DNA of 64,000 nt from Cupriavidus sp. D39 (lineage in GTDB: Bacteria; Pseudomonadota; Gammaproteobacteria; Burkholderiales; Burkholderiaceae), in assembly GCF_026627925.1 (NCBI RefSeq), contig NZ_JAPNLE010000009.1, positions 1,364,001 through 1,428,000 of the forward strand, in the 5' to 3' direction. The stretch's first letter is position 1. Each line of letters opens with the position of its first letter. The position numbers and the translations under genes were made by a program. This document shows positions 38,399 through 47,356 of this stretch, one piece after another. The notes below the pieces were generated by a model, which was not told where the DNA came from, ran no database searches, and was given only the letters and a program-made list of their open reading frames with translations.

Positions 38399-39451
38399 TC
38401 ACGATGCGTTCGGGGAAGATTTCTTGCGGCGTGGCGAGGCCGCCTTGGGGCGGCCATTGGCCGCTTCGTCGTGGCGCTGCTCACGCCCTTGTCCCGGCGG
38501 CACGCCGTGCAGCCACGGCAGCAGGAAGTCGGTCATCTCGGCGGCGGCCTTGACGGCATGCGCGGCGCGATACGCCACCGCGCCGCACAGCGCCTCGATA
38601 AAGGCCAGCACGGCCGCATCCGAATTGGCCGAGAGCTGGCGCCCGGTGTGGGCGTACAGCGCGATATCGGCCAGCGGCACCAGCGGCGAAGTGGGCCCGT
38701 CGGTCAGCGCCAGGATGCGGGCGCCATGCGAGCGGGCACGCTTGGCGATGGTCACGGTGTCAAACACATAGCGCGGGAAGCCGATCACGATCAGCAGGTC
38801 GCGCGGCTGCAGCTTGAACAACTGGCGCGCCGCGGTGGACGCGCCGCCCGCGCCCGAGACCGAGATCACGGTGCGGCAAGACATGTCCAGCCCATGCTGC
38901 AGCAGCCCGGCCAGGAAGCCGCTGGCGCCGAAACCCACCACAAAGATGCGTTCGGCCGCCAGGATGGCCTCCACCGCGCGCTCGCAGGTCTCGGCATCGA
39001 GCGCGCGGCGCGAGGCTTCGAGGTTGCGCACGTCCTCTTCCAGCGACGCGGCAAACACCTCGGCCACCGTGGCAGGACGCGCCAGTTCGGTGCGTAATTT
39101 CTCAACTGGTGCAAGCGTGGCCTCGAAGCCGCGCACCAGTTCGGCGCGGAACTGCGGGAAGCCTTCGAAGCCCAGCGCATGCGCGAAGCGGTTCGCGGTG
39201 GCGACCGACACCGCCGCGGCATCGGCGAATTCGTCGATGCGCATGGTGGCGGCGCGGAACGGATTGCCCAGCACGTACTCTGCCATGCGCTGGTGCGCCG
39301 GCGTGAGCGTGGGCAAGGCGCGGGCGATGCGCTCCGAGATTGAAGCGCTGCCGTTGTTGCCGTTGTTGCCGGAGGAGCCGTTGGTACCGTTGGTCATGGC
39401 GCGGGGGGTGGGTTGGTCGGAGACGCGCGCGGCGGGAAACATCGTTTTCAT
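38399..39451 (-). CDS. RpiR/MurR-family transcriptional regulator
   Basis: About 350 residues. An N-terminal HTH of RpiR type (SISERIARALPTLTPAHQRMAEYVLGNPFRAATMRIDEFADAAAVSVATANRFAHALGFEGFPQFRAEL) is joined to a SIS domain (RIFVVGFGASGFLAGLLQHGLDMSC...DLLIVIGFPRYVFDTV) that senses phosphosugars or similar ligands in relatives. The start is uncertain: ATGs at 39451 and 39466 are both in frame, but a perfect palindrome overlaps the latter, so I prefer 39451. It heads the peptide cluster, 5 bp before iaaA, and probably controls it. Near its N-terminus is an NG-rich low-complexity stretch. Confidence 0.9.
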   Translation of the reverse strand: MKTMFPAARVSDQPTPRAMTNGTNGSSGNNGNNGSASISERIARALPTLTPAHQRMAEYVLGNPFRAATMRIDEFADAAAVSVATANRFAHALGFEGFPQFRAELVRGFEATLAPVEKLRTELARPATVAEVFAASLEEDVRNLEASRRALDAETCERAVEAILAAERIFVVGFGASGFLAGLLQHGLDMSCRTVISVSGAGGASTAARQLFKLQPRDLLIVIGFPRYVFDTVTIAKRARSHGARILALTDGPTSPLVPLADIALYAHTGRQLSANSDAAVLAFIEALCGAVAYRAAHAVKAAAEMTDFLLPWLHGVPPGQGREQRHDEAANGRPKAASPRRKKSSPNAS

Positions 39452-39465
39452 CCGGCGCGCATCCA

Positions 39466-39481
39466 TGTAAATAAATTTACA
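39466..39481. promoter_or_regulatory. Palindromic operator, probable RpiR-regulator site
   Basis: TGTAAAT-AA-ATTTACA is a perfect 7-bp inverted repeat, an AT-rich island in GC-rich DNA immediately before the RpiR gene. Its position at the 5' end of the RpiR-iaaA-transporter cluster fits autorepression and control of the whole operon. The same region lies upstream of the divergent yheS-type gene, 220 bp away. Confidence 0.75.
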
Positions 39482-39700
39482 CGCAAAGCGCATGCCATGA
39501 AAATAGAGTTTTACCAGCCCAAGGGTTTTCACCTAGCAACGGAGGCAACGAAGACGGCCATGCGCCATGCGCCGCGCGTTCCGGAGGCGCTGCCATGCGA
39601 AGCGGCTACAATGCCGGGTTGCCCCGTGCCATGCCGGGGCCGGTTAGAGCAACAAAGCAACCGCCCCAGACCCGCAGCCTTCTTCAGCCTTTCCCCTCCC

Positions 39701-41647
39701 GTGATCCGAATCGACCAGCTAGTCCTCCAGCGCGGCACCAAGGTGCTGTTCGACCACACCAGCGTGACGCTGAACCCCGGCGAGCGCGTCGGCCTTGTCG
39801 GCGCCAACGGCAGCGGCAAGTCGACCCTGTTCGCCATGCTGCGCGGCGAGTTGCAGGCGGACGGCGGCGACGTGGCCATCCCGCCGCAGTGGCGTACTGC
39901 CCACGTGGCGCAGGAAACCCCCGCGGTGATGCGCAGCGCGGTGGAGTACACCATCGACGGCGATACCCGGCTGCGCGACATCGAAGCGCGCATTGCGGCC
40001 GCCCAGGCCAGCGGCGACGGCAGTGCCGAGGGCGAAGCCCACGCTGCCTTTGCCGATGCCGACGGCTACACGGCGCCGGCGCGCGCGGAGGCCCTGCTGC
40101 TGGGGCTGGGCTTTACGCTGGCGCAGGTGTCGCAGCCGGTGGCCTCGTTCTCCGGCGGCTGGCGCATGCGGCTGAACCTGGCGCAGGCGCTGATGTGCCC
40201 ATCCGACCTGCTGCTGCTCGATGAGCCCACCAACCACTTGGACCTGGACGCCATCGTCTGGCTGGAAGACTGGCTGGCGCGCTATCCGGGCACGCTGGTG
40301 ATGATTTCCCACGATCGCGAATTCCTCGACGCGATCTGCAATGTCACTGTGCATATCGAGAACCAGCAGCTGCGCCGCTACGGCGGCAACTACAGCCAGT
40401 TCGAGACGCTGCGCCTGCAGCAGATGGCCCTGCAGCAGTCCGCCTACTCGCGCCAGCAGAAGGAGATCGCCCACCTCGAGTCCTTCATCACCCGCTTCAA
40501 GGCCAAGGCCAGCAAGGCACGCCAGGCACAGAGCCGGGTCAAGGCGCTGGAGAAGATGGAACGGCTGGCACCGGTGCATATCGCCGCGGGCTTTGCCTTC
40601 GAATTCCGCGAGCCGGATTCGGCGCCCAACCCGATGATGGTGCTCGAAGGCGTGGACTGCGGCTATCCTGCTCCCGCGCCGGACGCGCCGCCCGTGACCA
40701 TCCTGCACAACCTCACGCTGTCGATCCAGACCGGCCAGCGCATCGGCCTGCTGGGCGCCAATGGCCAGGGCAAGTCAACGCTGGTCAAGACGCTGGCCGC
40801 CTCGCAGGAAGCGCTGGCCGGCACGCTGCGCCAGGGCAAGGGCCTGCAGATCGGCTACTTTGCCCAGCACCAGCTGGAAACGCTGCGCGACCACGAGTCC
40901 CCGCTGCAGCACCTGGCCCGGCTCGCGCCGGACACCCGTGAGCAGGAGCTGCGCGACTTCCTCGGCAGCTTCAACTTCCGCGGCGAAATGGCCACCGCAC
41001 CGATCGAGCCGTTCTCCGGCGGCGAGAAGGCCCGCCTGGCGCTATCGCTGATCGTCTGGCAGAAGCCCAACCTGCTGCTGCTGGATGAGCCGACCAACCA
41101 CCTGGACCTCGACACCCGCGAGGCCCTCACCATGGCGCTGGCGCAGTTCGAAGGCACGCTGATTGTGGTCTCGCACGACCGGCACCTGCTGCGCGCCACC
41201 ACCGACCAGTTCCTGCTGGTGGCCGACGGCACCATCCAGCCGTTCGACGGCGACCTGGACGACTACCGCGACTGGCTGCTCAAGCAAGCCGCGGCCAAGC
41301 GCAACGCCGCGAGTGCGACCCACGCGCAGGAAGACGGCGACACGCCGGCCGCCGCCACCGCCAACCGGCGCGACCAGCGCCGCGCCGAGGCCGACGAGCG
41401 CCAGCGCCTGACGCAGTCGCGCAAGCCGCTGACCAAGGAACTGGAAAAGGTGGAAAAGCGCATGGCCGTGCTGCAGCAGGCCAAGAGCGAGATCGACACG
41501 TTCATGGCCGACGAGGCCAGCTACGCGGAGGCCAACAAGGCCAAGCTAATGGAGATGCTCAAGCGCCAGGGCGAGGTCGGCGGCGAGCTGGACAGGCTGG
41601 AGGAGCGCTGGCTGGAACTGCAGGAGCAGATCGAGCTGATCGTCTGA
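39701..41647 (+). CDS. yheS: ABC-F ATPase, YheS type
   Basis: A 648-residue ABC-F protein: two ABC cassettes, no membrane helices, with an arm and linker that reach into the ribosomal E site in relatives. Cassette 1 Walker A is GANGSGKST and signature FSGGWRMRL; cassette 2 has GANGQGKST and FSGGEKARL; both have LLLLDEPTNHLDLD. The insert QETPAVMRSAVEYTIDGD and the C-terminal coiled coil (LTKELEKVEKRMAVLQQAKSEID) match E. coli YheS, whose role is in rescue or quality control of translation. Start is the GTG at 39701 (MIRIDQLVLQRGTKVLFDH); upstream frame to 39413 lacks resemblance. Confidence 0.93.
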   Translation: MIRIDQLVLQRGTKVLFDHTSVTLNPGERVGLVGANGSGKSTLFAMLRGELQADGGDVAIPPQWRTAHVAQETPAVMRSAVEYTIDGDTRLRDIEARIAAAQASGDGSAEGEAHAAFADADGYTAPARAEALLLGLGFTLAQVSQPVASFSGGWRMRLNLAQALMCPSDLLLLDEPTNHLDLDAIVWLEDWLARYPGTLVMISHDREFLDAICNVTVHIENQQLRRYGGNYSQFETLRLQQMALQQSAYSRQQKEIAHLESFITRFKAKASKARQAQSRVKALEKMERLAPVHIAAGFAFEFREPDSAPNPMMVLEGVDCGYPAPAPDAPPVTILHNLTLSIQTGQRIGLLGANGQGKSTLVKTLAASQEALAGTLRQGKGLQIGYFAQHQLETLRDHESPLQHLARLAPDTREQELRDFLGSFNFRGEMATAPIEPFSGGEKARLALSLIVWQKPNLLLLDEPTNHLDLDTREALTMALAQFEGTLIVVSHDRHLLRATTDQFLLVADGTIQPFDGDLDDYRDWLLKQAAAKRNAASATHAQEDGDTPAAATANRRDQRRAEADERQRLTQSRKPLTKELEKVEKRMAVLQQAKSEIDTFMADEASYAEANKAKLMEMLKRQGEVGGELDRLEERWLELQEQIELIV

Positions 41648-41678
41648 TTGGTCTGATCGTGTAATCGCGTGAAGGGTG

Positions 41679-41697
41679 CCGGGGGCGCCAGCCCCGG
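41679..41697. terminator. Small hairpin between yheS and dsbB
   Basis: CCGGGG, 7-nt loop, CCCCGG in the gap between the converging yheS and dsbB genes. No U run, so a weak terminator at best. Confidence 0.35.
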
Positions 41698-41744
41698 GAT
41701 GCACGTGCCGGCAGCAGCCGGCAGCGGCAGGCAGGCCAGGCAGA

Positions 41745-42230
41745 TCAGCGGTAGTTCTTCTCGCGCCGGATCATGCCCACCGCCAGCGTGGCGGTCAGGA
41801 TGAACAGCCAGATCAGCGACCAGGCCGGGATCGACAGGCCGAAGATCGGGGGCAGCGGCGTGGTGCACATGCCGTCCGAGTAGAACACCTGAGGCAGGAT
41901 CTTGGCCGTGGGCAACTGGTTGACCCAGTTCTCCAGCGGATCGATGCCGCAGCTGGCCTTGGGGTTGAGCAGCAGCGAGACGTGATAGCCCGCCACCGCG
42001 ATGCCGGCCACGCCGGACAACATGCCCAGGCCCTGCCACAGGCTGCGCGTGTTCTGCGCAATGGCGGCCAGCAGCGAGAACAGGCCGATGCCGACGAAGG
42101 CAAAGCGCTGCATCACGCAGAGCGGGCAAGGCTGGTAGCCCTCCACATGCTGCAGGTAGAGGGCGTAGCCGACCAGGCCGAATGAAATCGCGGCGATCAG
42201 CAAGAAGAAACTACGGGAATTGGCTTGCAT
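41745..42230 (-). CDS. dsbB: Disulfide bond formation protein B
   Basis: DsbB is the inner-membrane quinone reductase that re-oxidises periplasmic DsbA. At 161 residues it shows four membrane helices and both redox cysteine pairs: CPLC (Cys35-Cys38) and a second pair in the larger periplasmic loop (ASCGIDP and DGMCTTPLPP). The quinone-binding arginine lies in VMQRFAF. ATG at 42230. Stands alone, converging on the yheS-type gene. Confidence 0.97.
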   Translation of the reverse strand: MQANSRSFFLLIAAISFGLVGYALYLQHVEGYQPCPLCVMQRFAFVGIGLFSLLAAIAQNTRSLWQGLGMLSGVAGIAVAGYHVSLLLNPKASCGIDPLENWVNQLPTAKILPQVFYSDGMCTTPLPPIFGLSIPAWSLIWLFILTATLAVGMIRREKNYR

Positions 42231-42394
42231 GGCTCACTAGCAAAAAGGGCCGGACGACATTCGCCGACGCGCAATACAAGGCACATTATTACCGATTTTG
42301 CGAAAGATGCCCGCGCAATCCCGCGCGATGGGCTCGCCGCCGCTTGCGGCGGATTGACGCAGGCCGCCATACCGCCGCCGCGCGCTGCCCTGGC

Positions 42395-42931
42395 TCAGGC
42401 GCCCGCGCCTATGCCGCCCATCGTGGCAGGCACGATGCGCCGGTGCAAGGGCGCCACGAACAACATGTACACGCGCCCCAGCGCATTGCGGTTGTGCACT
42501 ACCGTGGACACCGCCACCGAGGCCTGGCCGCCGGCCGCCGGCTCGGGCGGATCCAGCTTGCATACGGACAGCTTCACCTCCAGGTGCTTGTCCGCGTCGC
42601 CGAGCACCACCTCGCGCTCGGACAGCGCGAGCAGCGAGAAGATGCCTACGCGATCGCCCACGCGGTAGGCGCTGGCCGGCTTGCCGGCATCGACGTCGCC
42701 GAGGTTGCCCAGGTCCTTCAGCCCTAGCAACGCCACCACGCGGTTGCGCAGCGTCATCAGGCAAGTCACCCACGCCGGCGTGCGCGAGACCATGTCCAGA
42801 TAGATTTCCAGCGCGGATTGCCCCGCATCGGCCAGGCCCACGCGATAGGCGTCGAAAAAGTCGGCGCTGGCCAGGCTGGGCGCGAGCAAACTGGAGGCGG
42901 GTACGTCGATGACGGTGACAGGCTGGCGCAT
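42395..42931 (-). CDS. DUF2867 family protein
   Basis: 178 residues. The pattern ADFFDAYRVGLAD...SALEIYLDMVSRTPAWVTCLMTLRNRVV, then VGIFSLLALSEREVVLGDADKHLEVKLSV and VVHNRNALGRVYMLFVAPLHRRIVPATM, is typical of DUF2867, a family of unknown function with a START/SRPBCC-like lipid-binding fold. In other proteins this domain is fused to an NAD-binding domain. No signal peptide. The stop lies 165 bp from dsbB. Confidence 0.8.
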   Translation of the reverse strand: MRQPVTVIDVPASSLLAPSLASADFFDAYRVGLADAGQSALEIYLDMVSRTPAWVTCLMTLRNRVVALLGLKDLGNLGDVDAGKPASAYRVGDRVGIFSLLALSEREVVLGDADKHLEVKLSVCKLDPPEPAAGGQASVAVSTVVHNRNALGRVYMLFVAPLHRRIVPATMGGIGAGA

Positions 42932-43003
42932 GGCTCGCGTGGCGTGGACGGATGACGGGGCCCAGTATAGCTAGCGGCCAGCCAGGCACCAAGCGCGTGG
43001 CGT

Positions 43004-43615
43004 TCAGGGTGTGCACACGTCGCCGGGCAAGTCGCGCCAGCGCTGCGCCGGCAACCGGTACAGCCAGTGCTGGCGCAGCGGGCTGTCCGGCGCAACGGCC
43101 GGGTGCTCGAAGGTGCCGTCCGCCACCATGCCCAGCCGCTCCATCACGGCCCGCGAACGGGCGTTGGGCAGCGCGGTGAACGAGACGATTTCCGCCAGCG
43201 CCAGTTGCTCGAAGCCAAAGCGCAGCGCGGCCCGCGCCGCCTCCAACGCATAGCCCTGCCCCCAGTACGCCTGCGCCAGGCGCCAGCCGATTTCCACGCA
43301 GGGGGAGAACGGCAAGGCCCACGCGGGTTCGTTGAGGCCGACCATACCGACAAATGCCTCATCGTCCTTGCGCTCGACCGCCCACAGGCCCCAGCCGCGG
43401 CCGGCGATCAGCGCCTGGCAGCGCAGCGCCATGGCGTCGCTGGCCGCGCGGTCCAGCGGCGCGGGGAAACACGCCATCACCACCGGATCGGCGTTGAGCG
43501 CGGCAAAGGACGCGAAATCCGCCGCACGCCACTGGCGCAGGCGCAGCCGCGCGGTTTCCAGCACGACCGGCTCATGGCCAGCCGCACCTGCCGCCGAAGT
43601 GCGTTGATCGCGCAT
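43004..43615 (-). CDS. GNAT-family N-acetyltransferase (RimJ/RimL-like)
   Basis: 203 residues with the RimJ/RimL-type GNAT layout: ETARLRLRQWRAADFASFAALNADPVVM at the start, the beta-bulge strand FVGMVGLNEP, EIGWRLAQAYWGQGYALEAARAALRFGF (motif A, acetyl-CoA pyrophosphate loop) and VSFTALPNARSRAVMERLGM (motif B). It probably acetylates an amine on a small molecule or protein; substrate unknown. 72 bp from DUF2867. Confidence 0.9.
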   Translation of the reverse strand: MRDQRTSAAGAAGHEPVVLETARLRLRQWRAADFASFAALNADPVVMACFPAPLDRAASDAMALRCQALIAGRGWGLWAVERKDDEAFVGMVGLNEPAWALPFSPCVEIGWRLAQAYWGQGYALEAARAALRFGFEQLALAEIVSFTALPNARSRAVMERLGMVADGTFEHPAVAPDSPLRQHWLYRLPAQRWRDLPGDVCTP

Positions 43616-43639
43616 GGTGACGTTTCTCCTGGGCCAGTG

Positions 43640-44221
43640 TCAGCGCACAGCGGCGCCCTGCTCCGCCCGGCTGCGCTCGTAGGCTTTGAGTGCCTGCGCA
43701 TCCGTGTGGCTGACAAATTCGCAGATCAGCAGCGTCTTGCCCGGCAGCGCAGCACTTTCGCGCGCCACGATGGATACCGTGCCGAGATCCCGCTTGGGCT
43801 GCTGGCCGGCCGGCAGTGCACGGGCGAAGCCCTTGGTGGCGGTGCCCAGCAACGTGGAAGCCTCCGGCTTGAGCTGGTAGCGCGCGGCCAACGCATCGGC
43901 CTGCTGGCCCTGCACCAGCACGCCCACCGACGTCCCCGCGAATACCACCTCATCGCTATCGAAGCCGTCCTGCCCGATGGGCCGCGGCAGCTTGTAGATG
44001 GCGGCGCCTAACCTGGACATGTCCGCCTTGGCGAGCTTCTCGGCGGCGTCGTAGATCGCGGTGGCGGATTTGGTCGTATAGGGCGGCTTGCACAGCGCCG
44101 CGTCAAAGAACGCCTTGGTGGCATCGGCGGGAGCAGCGGCGGCGGACAGCGACAGCAGCGTGGCGCCGCAGCCGATCGCGGCTAGCACGCCGGCGTGACG
44201 GCGGACGTTGAAAGTGCGCAT
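43640..44221 (-). CDS. Secreted protein of unknown function
   Basis: 193 residues from the ATG at 44221 with GGAG seven bases upstream. The N-terminus MRTFNVRRHAGVLAAIGCGATLLSLSAAAAPAD is a Sec signal peptide with cleavage near ASAAAAPA-type residues 30-32. The mature domain (AFFDAALCKPPYTTKSATAIYDAAEKLAKADMSRLGAAIYKLPRP) has no motif I recognise; one Cys in the mature part and a mixed alpha/beta composition. A longer reading adds 27 residues that lack a signal peptide. Confidence 0.75.
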   Translation of the reverse strand: MRTFNVRRHAGVLAAIGCGATLLSLSAAAAPADATKAFFDAALCKPPYTTKSATAIYDAAEKLAKADMSRLGAAIYKLPRPIGQDGFDSDEVVFAGTSVGVLVQGQQADALAARYQLKPEASTLLGTATKGFARALPAGQQPKRDLGTVSIVARESAALPGKTLLICEFVSHTDAQALKAYERSRAEQGAAVR

Positions 44222-44298
44222 GGATGAACTCCGATTAAAAAAGTGCTTCGGAATATACCCAAAATTGCATCGAAAGGGGCAGGAATGGGCTGAAAGCC

Positions 44299-45660
44299 TC
44301 ACTCCATATGCCGAACCCGGTCAATCGCCTGCTCCAGGCGCTCCACCGCTATCACTTCCAGCCCGTCGATCTTCTGCTTGGGCGCATTGGCCTTGGGAAT
44401 CACGGCTATCGAGAAGCCCAGCTTGGCCGCCTCGCGCAAGCGATCCTGCCCACGCGGGCTGGGACGGATCTCCCCGGCCAGGCCGATCTCGCCAAACACC
44501 ACCAGGCCGCGTGGCAGCGGCTTGTTGCGCATGGAGGAGTGAATGGCCAGCAGCACCGCCAGGTCGGCCGCCGGCTCGGTGATCTTGACCCCGCCCACGG
44601 CGTTGAGGAAGACGTCCTGGTCGAAGCAGGCAATGCCGGCATGGCGGTGCAGCACCGCCAGCAGCATGGCCAACCGGTTCTGCTCCAGCCCCACCGCCAA
44701 GCGCCGCGGGTTCGGCACGTTCGCGGTATCCACCAGCGCCTGCACCTCCACCAGCAGCGGCCGCGTGCCCTCCTGCGTCACCAGCACGCAGGAACCGGCC
44801 ACCACCTGCTCATGCTGCGACAGAAACAGCGCGGACGGGTTGCTGACCCCGCGCAGGCCGCGCTCGGTCATGGCAAACACGCCCAACTCGTTGACCGCGC
44901 CAAAACGGTTCTTGAAGGCGCGGATGAGGCGGTGCGAGGAATGTGTGTCGCCCTCGAAATACAGCACGGTATCGACGATGTGTTCCAGCACGCGCGGGCC
45001 TGCCAGGCTGCCGTCCTTGGTCACGTGGCCCACCAGGATGATGGTGGTGCCGGTGCTCTTGGCGATCCGGGTCAGCTGGGCCGCGCATTCGCGCACCTGC
45101 GCTACCGAGCCCGGCGCCGAGGTCAATGCATCCGAGAACAAGGTCTGGATCGAGTCGATCACCGCCACCTCGGGCTTCTCCACCTCCAGCGTGGCCTGGA
45201 TCTTCTCGAGCTGGATCTCGGCCAGCAGCGCCAGGTGCGGGCTGTCCACACCCAGGCGCTGCGCCCGCAGCGCGATCTGCGCGCCGGACTCCTCGCCGCT
45301 GACGTACAGCACACGGCGCTGCGCCGAGAGGTTGGCCAAGGCCTGCAGCAGCAAGGTGGACTTGCCGATGCCGGGATCGCCACCGATCAGCACCACCCCG
45401 CCCGACACCAGGCCGCCGCCGAGCACGCGGTCGAACTCCTCGATGCCGCTGGAAAAGCGCGGCACGTCGGCGGCGTCGATCTCGGACAGGCGCTGCACCA
45501 TGGCGGAGGCCGCCAGCGGCTGGAAGCGCTTGGTCGAAGGGGTTTCCGCCACGCTCTCCACCAGCGTGTTCCATTGCTGGCACTGCGGGCACTGGCCTTG
45601 CCAGCGCGGCGAGGTGCCGCCGCATTCGGTGCAGGTATAGACGTTCTTGGGCTTGGCCAA
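44299..45660 (-). CDS. radA: DNA repair protein RadA
   Basis: RadA (Sms) is a RecA-family branch-migration helicase that acts with RecA in recombination repair. The 453-residue protein has an N-terminal zinc finger (CTECGGTSPRWQGQCPQC), a RecA-like ATPase with Walker A GGDPGIGKST, the RadA-specific KNRFGAVNELGVF motif, and a C-terminal Lon-protease-like domain (GVKITEPAADLAVLLAIHSS and GEIGLAGEIRPS). ATG at 45660. It follows alr by about 130 bp that carry a tandem repeat. Confidence 0.98.
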   Translation of the reverse strand: MAKPKNVYTCTECGGTSPRWQGQCPQCQQWNTLVESVAETPSTKRFQPLAASAMVQRLSEIDAADVPRFSSGIEEFDRVLGGGLVSGGVVLIGGDPGIGKSTLLLQALANLSAQRRVLYVSGEESGAQIALRAQRLGVDSPHLALLAEIQLEKIQATLEVEKPEVAVIDSIQTLFSDALTSAPGSVAQVRECAAQLTRIAKSTGTTIILVGHVTKDGSLAGPRVLEHIVDTVLYFEGDTHSSHRLIRAFKNRFGAVNELGVFAMTERGLRGVSNPSALFLSQHEQVVAGSCVLVTQEGTRPLLVEVQALVDTANVPNPRRLAVGLEQNRLAMLLAVLHRHAGIACFDQDVFLNAVGGVKITEPAADLAVLLAIHSSMRNKPLPRGLVVFGEIGLAGEIRPSPRGQDRLREAAKLGFSIAVIPKANAPKQKIDGLEVIAVERLEQAIDRVRHME

Positions 45661-45670
45661 CTGAGGTCCT

Positions 45671-45731
45671 AGGGGATGCCAAAGGGAATGCTGAGGGGAA
45701 TGCCGAGGGGAATGCCGAGGGGAATGGCGGG
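45671..45731. repeat. 12-bp tandem repeat between alr and radA
   Basis: About five imperfect copies of aggggaatgccg in the alr-radA gap, beginning 11 bp upstream of the radA ATG and so close to its ribosome-binding site; copy-number change could alter radA translation (inference). Confidence 0.85.
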
Positions 45732-45790
45732 GCTCGGAATCGGTCGCCTGGGCCGGGACGAACGTCCCGGCTCTTGCCTTGCACGGCCGC

Positions 45791-46906
45791 TCAGGCCAGC
45801 GCAGGCTGCTCCGGCGCGGTCAGGGTCGCCACGGTGACGGGCACCCGGGGCGCCAGCGCGCACATCAGCTCATAGCCCACGGTGCCGCTGGCCATGGCGA
45901 CGTCGTCGATCGGCAAGCCCTGGCCCCACAGGGTCACGGCGCTGCCCACCTTGGCCTTCGGGCAAGGCGTCAGGTCGACGCAGATCATGTCCATGGAGAC
46001 CCGGCCCACCAGCTGGGTGCGCACGCCATCGACCAGCACCGGTGCCGGCTTGTCGCCCCAGCCAGCGGCGTGGCGCGGATAGCCATCGGCATAGCCGCAA
46101 GCCACCACGCCAATGCGCATCGGCCGCTCGGCCTTGAACAGCGAGCCATAGCCGACGGTATCGCCCGGCTGCAGGTCCTGCACCGAAATCAGCTCGCTGT
46201 GCAGCGACATGGCCGGCTGCAGCCCGAAGCTGGCCACATCGGCCGCGACGCCCGAGGGCGAGGCACCGTACAGCACCACCCCGGGACGAACCCAGGCGCG
46301 GTGGGCCTGGGGATGCCACAGCGTGGCGGCCGAGTTGGACAAGCTGGCCTCGCCCGGCAAGTTGGCGGTGGCGGCGTCGAACACTTCCAGCTGGTGCGCG
46401 ATGCCGCGCGCGCTGTCGGCGTCCGAGAAATGGGTCATATGCACGATGCTGCCCACGCATGGCAGGGTCCGCGCGCGCTCCCACGCCGTGCGGTACTGCT
46501 CCGGGCGGAAGCCCAGCCGGTTCATGCCGGTGTTGAGCTTGAGCTGGATGCCCAGCGGCCCCTTGGGGCGCGCCACTTCCAGCATGCGCAGCTGTTCTTC
46601 ACAATGCACCGCGGTGGTGAGACGGTACTGCTCCAGCAAAGGGACGTCCTGCGGCTGGAAGAAACCTTCTAGCAGCAGGATCGGCCCCTGCCAGCCCAGC
46701 TCGCGCAGCAGCACGGCTTCGTTCAGGTCGAGCAGGCCAAAGCCATCGGTGGCGCGCAGGCCGGCGAATGCACGGCGGATGCCGTGGCCATAGGCGTTGG
46801 CCTTGATCACGGCCCAGACGCGCGACTGGGGTGCGCAACGGCGCACTACGTCCAGGTTGTTGGCCAGGGCCGGTTGGTGAATGACGGCGTGAATGGGTCT
46901 TGGCAT
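45791..46906 (-). CDS. alr: Alanine racemase
   Basis: PLP enzyme that makes D-alanine for peptidoglycan. 371 residues with the PLP lysine in [11 protein letters not shown] (about residue 35), the substrate-binding [35 protein letters not shown] and the second catalytic tyrosine in YGSLF, and [12 protein letters not shown]. The ATG at 46906 ([18 protein letters not shown]) is the natural start; an upstream reading to 46990 adds 28 basic residues. Same strand as radA. Confidence 0.96.
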   Translation of the reverse strand: MPRPIHAVIHQPALANNLDVVRRCAPQSRVWAVIKANAYGHGIRRAFAGLRATDGFGLLDLNEAVLLRELGWQGPILLLEGFFQPQDVPLLEQYRLTTAVHCEEQLRMLEVARPKGPLGIQLKLNTGMNRLGFRPEQYRTAWERARTLPCVGSIVHMTHFSDADSARGIAHQLEVFDAATANLPGEASLSNSAATLWHPQAHRAWVRPGVVLYGASPSGVAADVASFGLQPAMSLHSELISVQDLQPGDTVGYGSLFKAERPMRIGVVACGYADGYPRHAAGWGDKPAPVLVDGVRTQLVGRVSMDMICVDLTPCPKAKVGSAVTLWGQGLPIDDVAMASGTVGYELMCALAPRVPVTVATLTAPEQPALA

Positions 46907-47356
46907 GAGATCGCTTCTAGTGCTTCTAGTGCTTCGAGGGGCTTGCGGCGCGGCGGATCGGCGGGGGTCCTGGCTGGCTGGCCTGACCACTCCCGCCGCC
47001 TGGATGCACCATATCCGGGAAGACCCGGTACGCGCAGCGCGTCGCGCAGACGTTATTTGAACACATTAGGCCAAACATTTAGGGAATCGCTGCGCGCTTG
47101 CGCTGTCCAACCGGCGGCCCGTGAAGGCTCGGAATCGCCTTATTTTCGTGTTATAAAGCCGGACGTTCCGGCCATGTTTTAAAAGTGATGCAATATGTCG
47201 AACACAGTCAGGCAGGCTGCACAGCGATCCGACGGCTGGTCCGGGCATCATTTTGACAACGACGCGGGCCCAGGTTCCCTTCAGGCAATAACAGCGCCCA
47301 GCGACGCGCTGCTGCCAGACATGTACGGTGATAGCGATGGAGTCAGAGTCCAAAGT
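46907..47356. promoter_or_regulatory. Divergent alr/lplT promoter region
   Basis: 450 bp between alr (minus) and lplT (plus) with no supported gene. GCCGGA-cgt-TCCGGC (47158-47172) is a hairpin followed by TTTTAAAA, and TTATAAA (about 47150) upstream of it could be a -10 element for lplT. An ATG at 47195 is in frame with lplT but the 54 extra residues resemble nothing. Confidence 0.4.
46911..46937. repeat. 9-bp tandem repeat upstream of alr start
   Basis: Three copies of tgcttctag (last one imperfect) lie 5-30 bp from the alr ATG, where its ribosome-binding site should be. Confidence 0.7.

Noticed and set aside
47195..47356. 54-residue N-terminal extension of LplT from ATG 47195
   Set aside because: Low-complexity residues with no family match; the LplT N-terminus begins at 47357.
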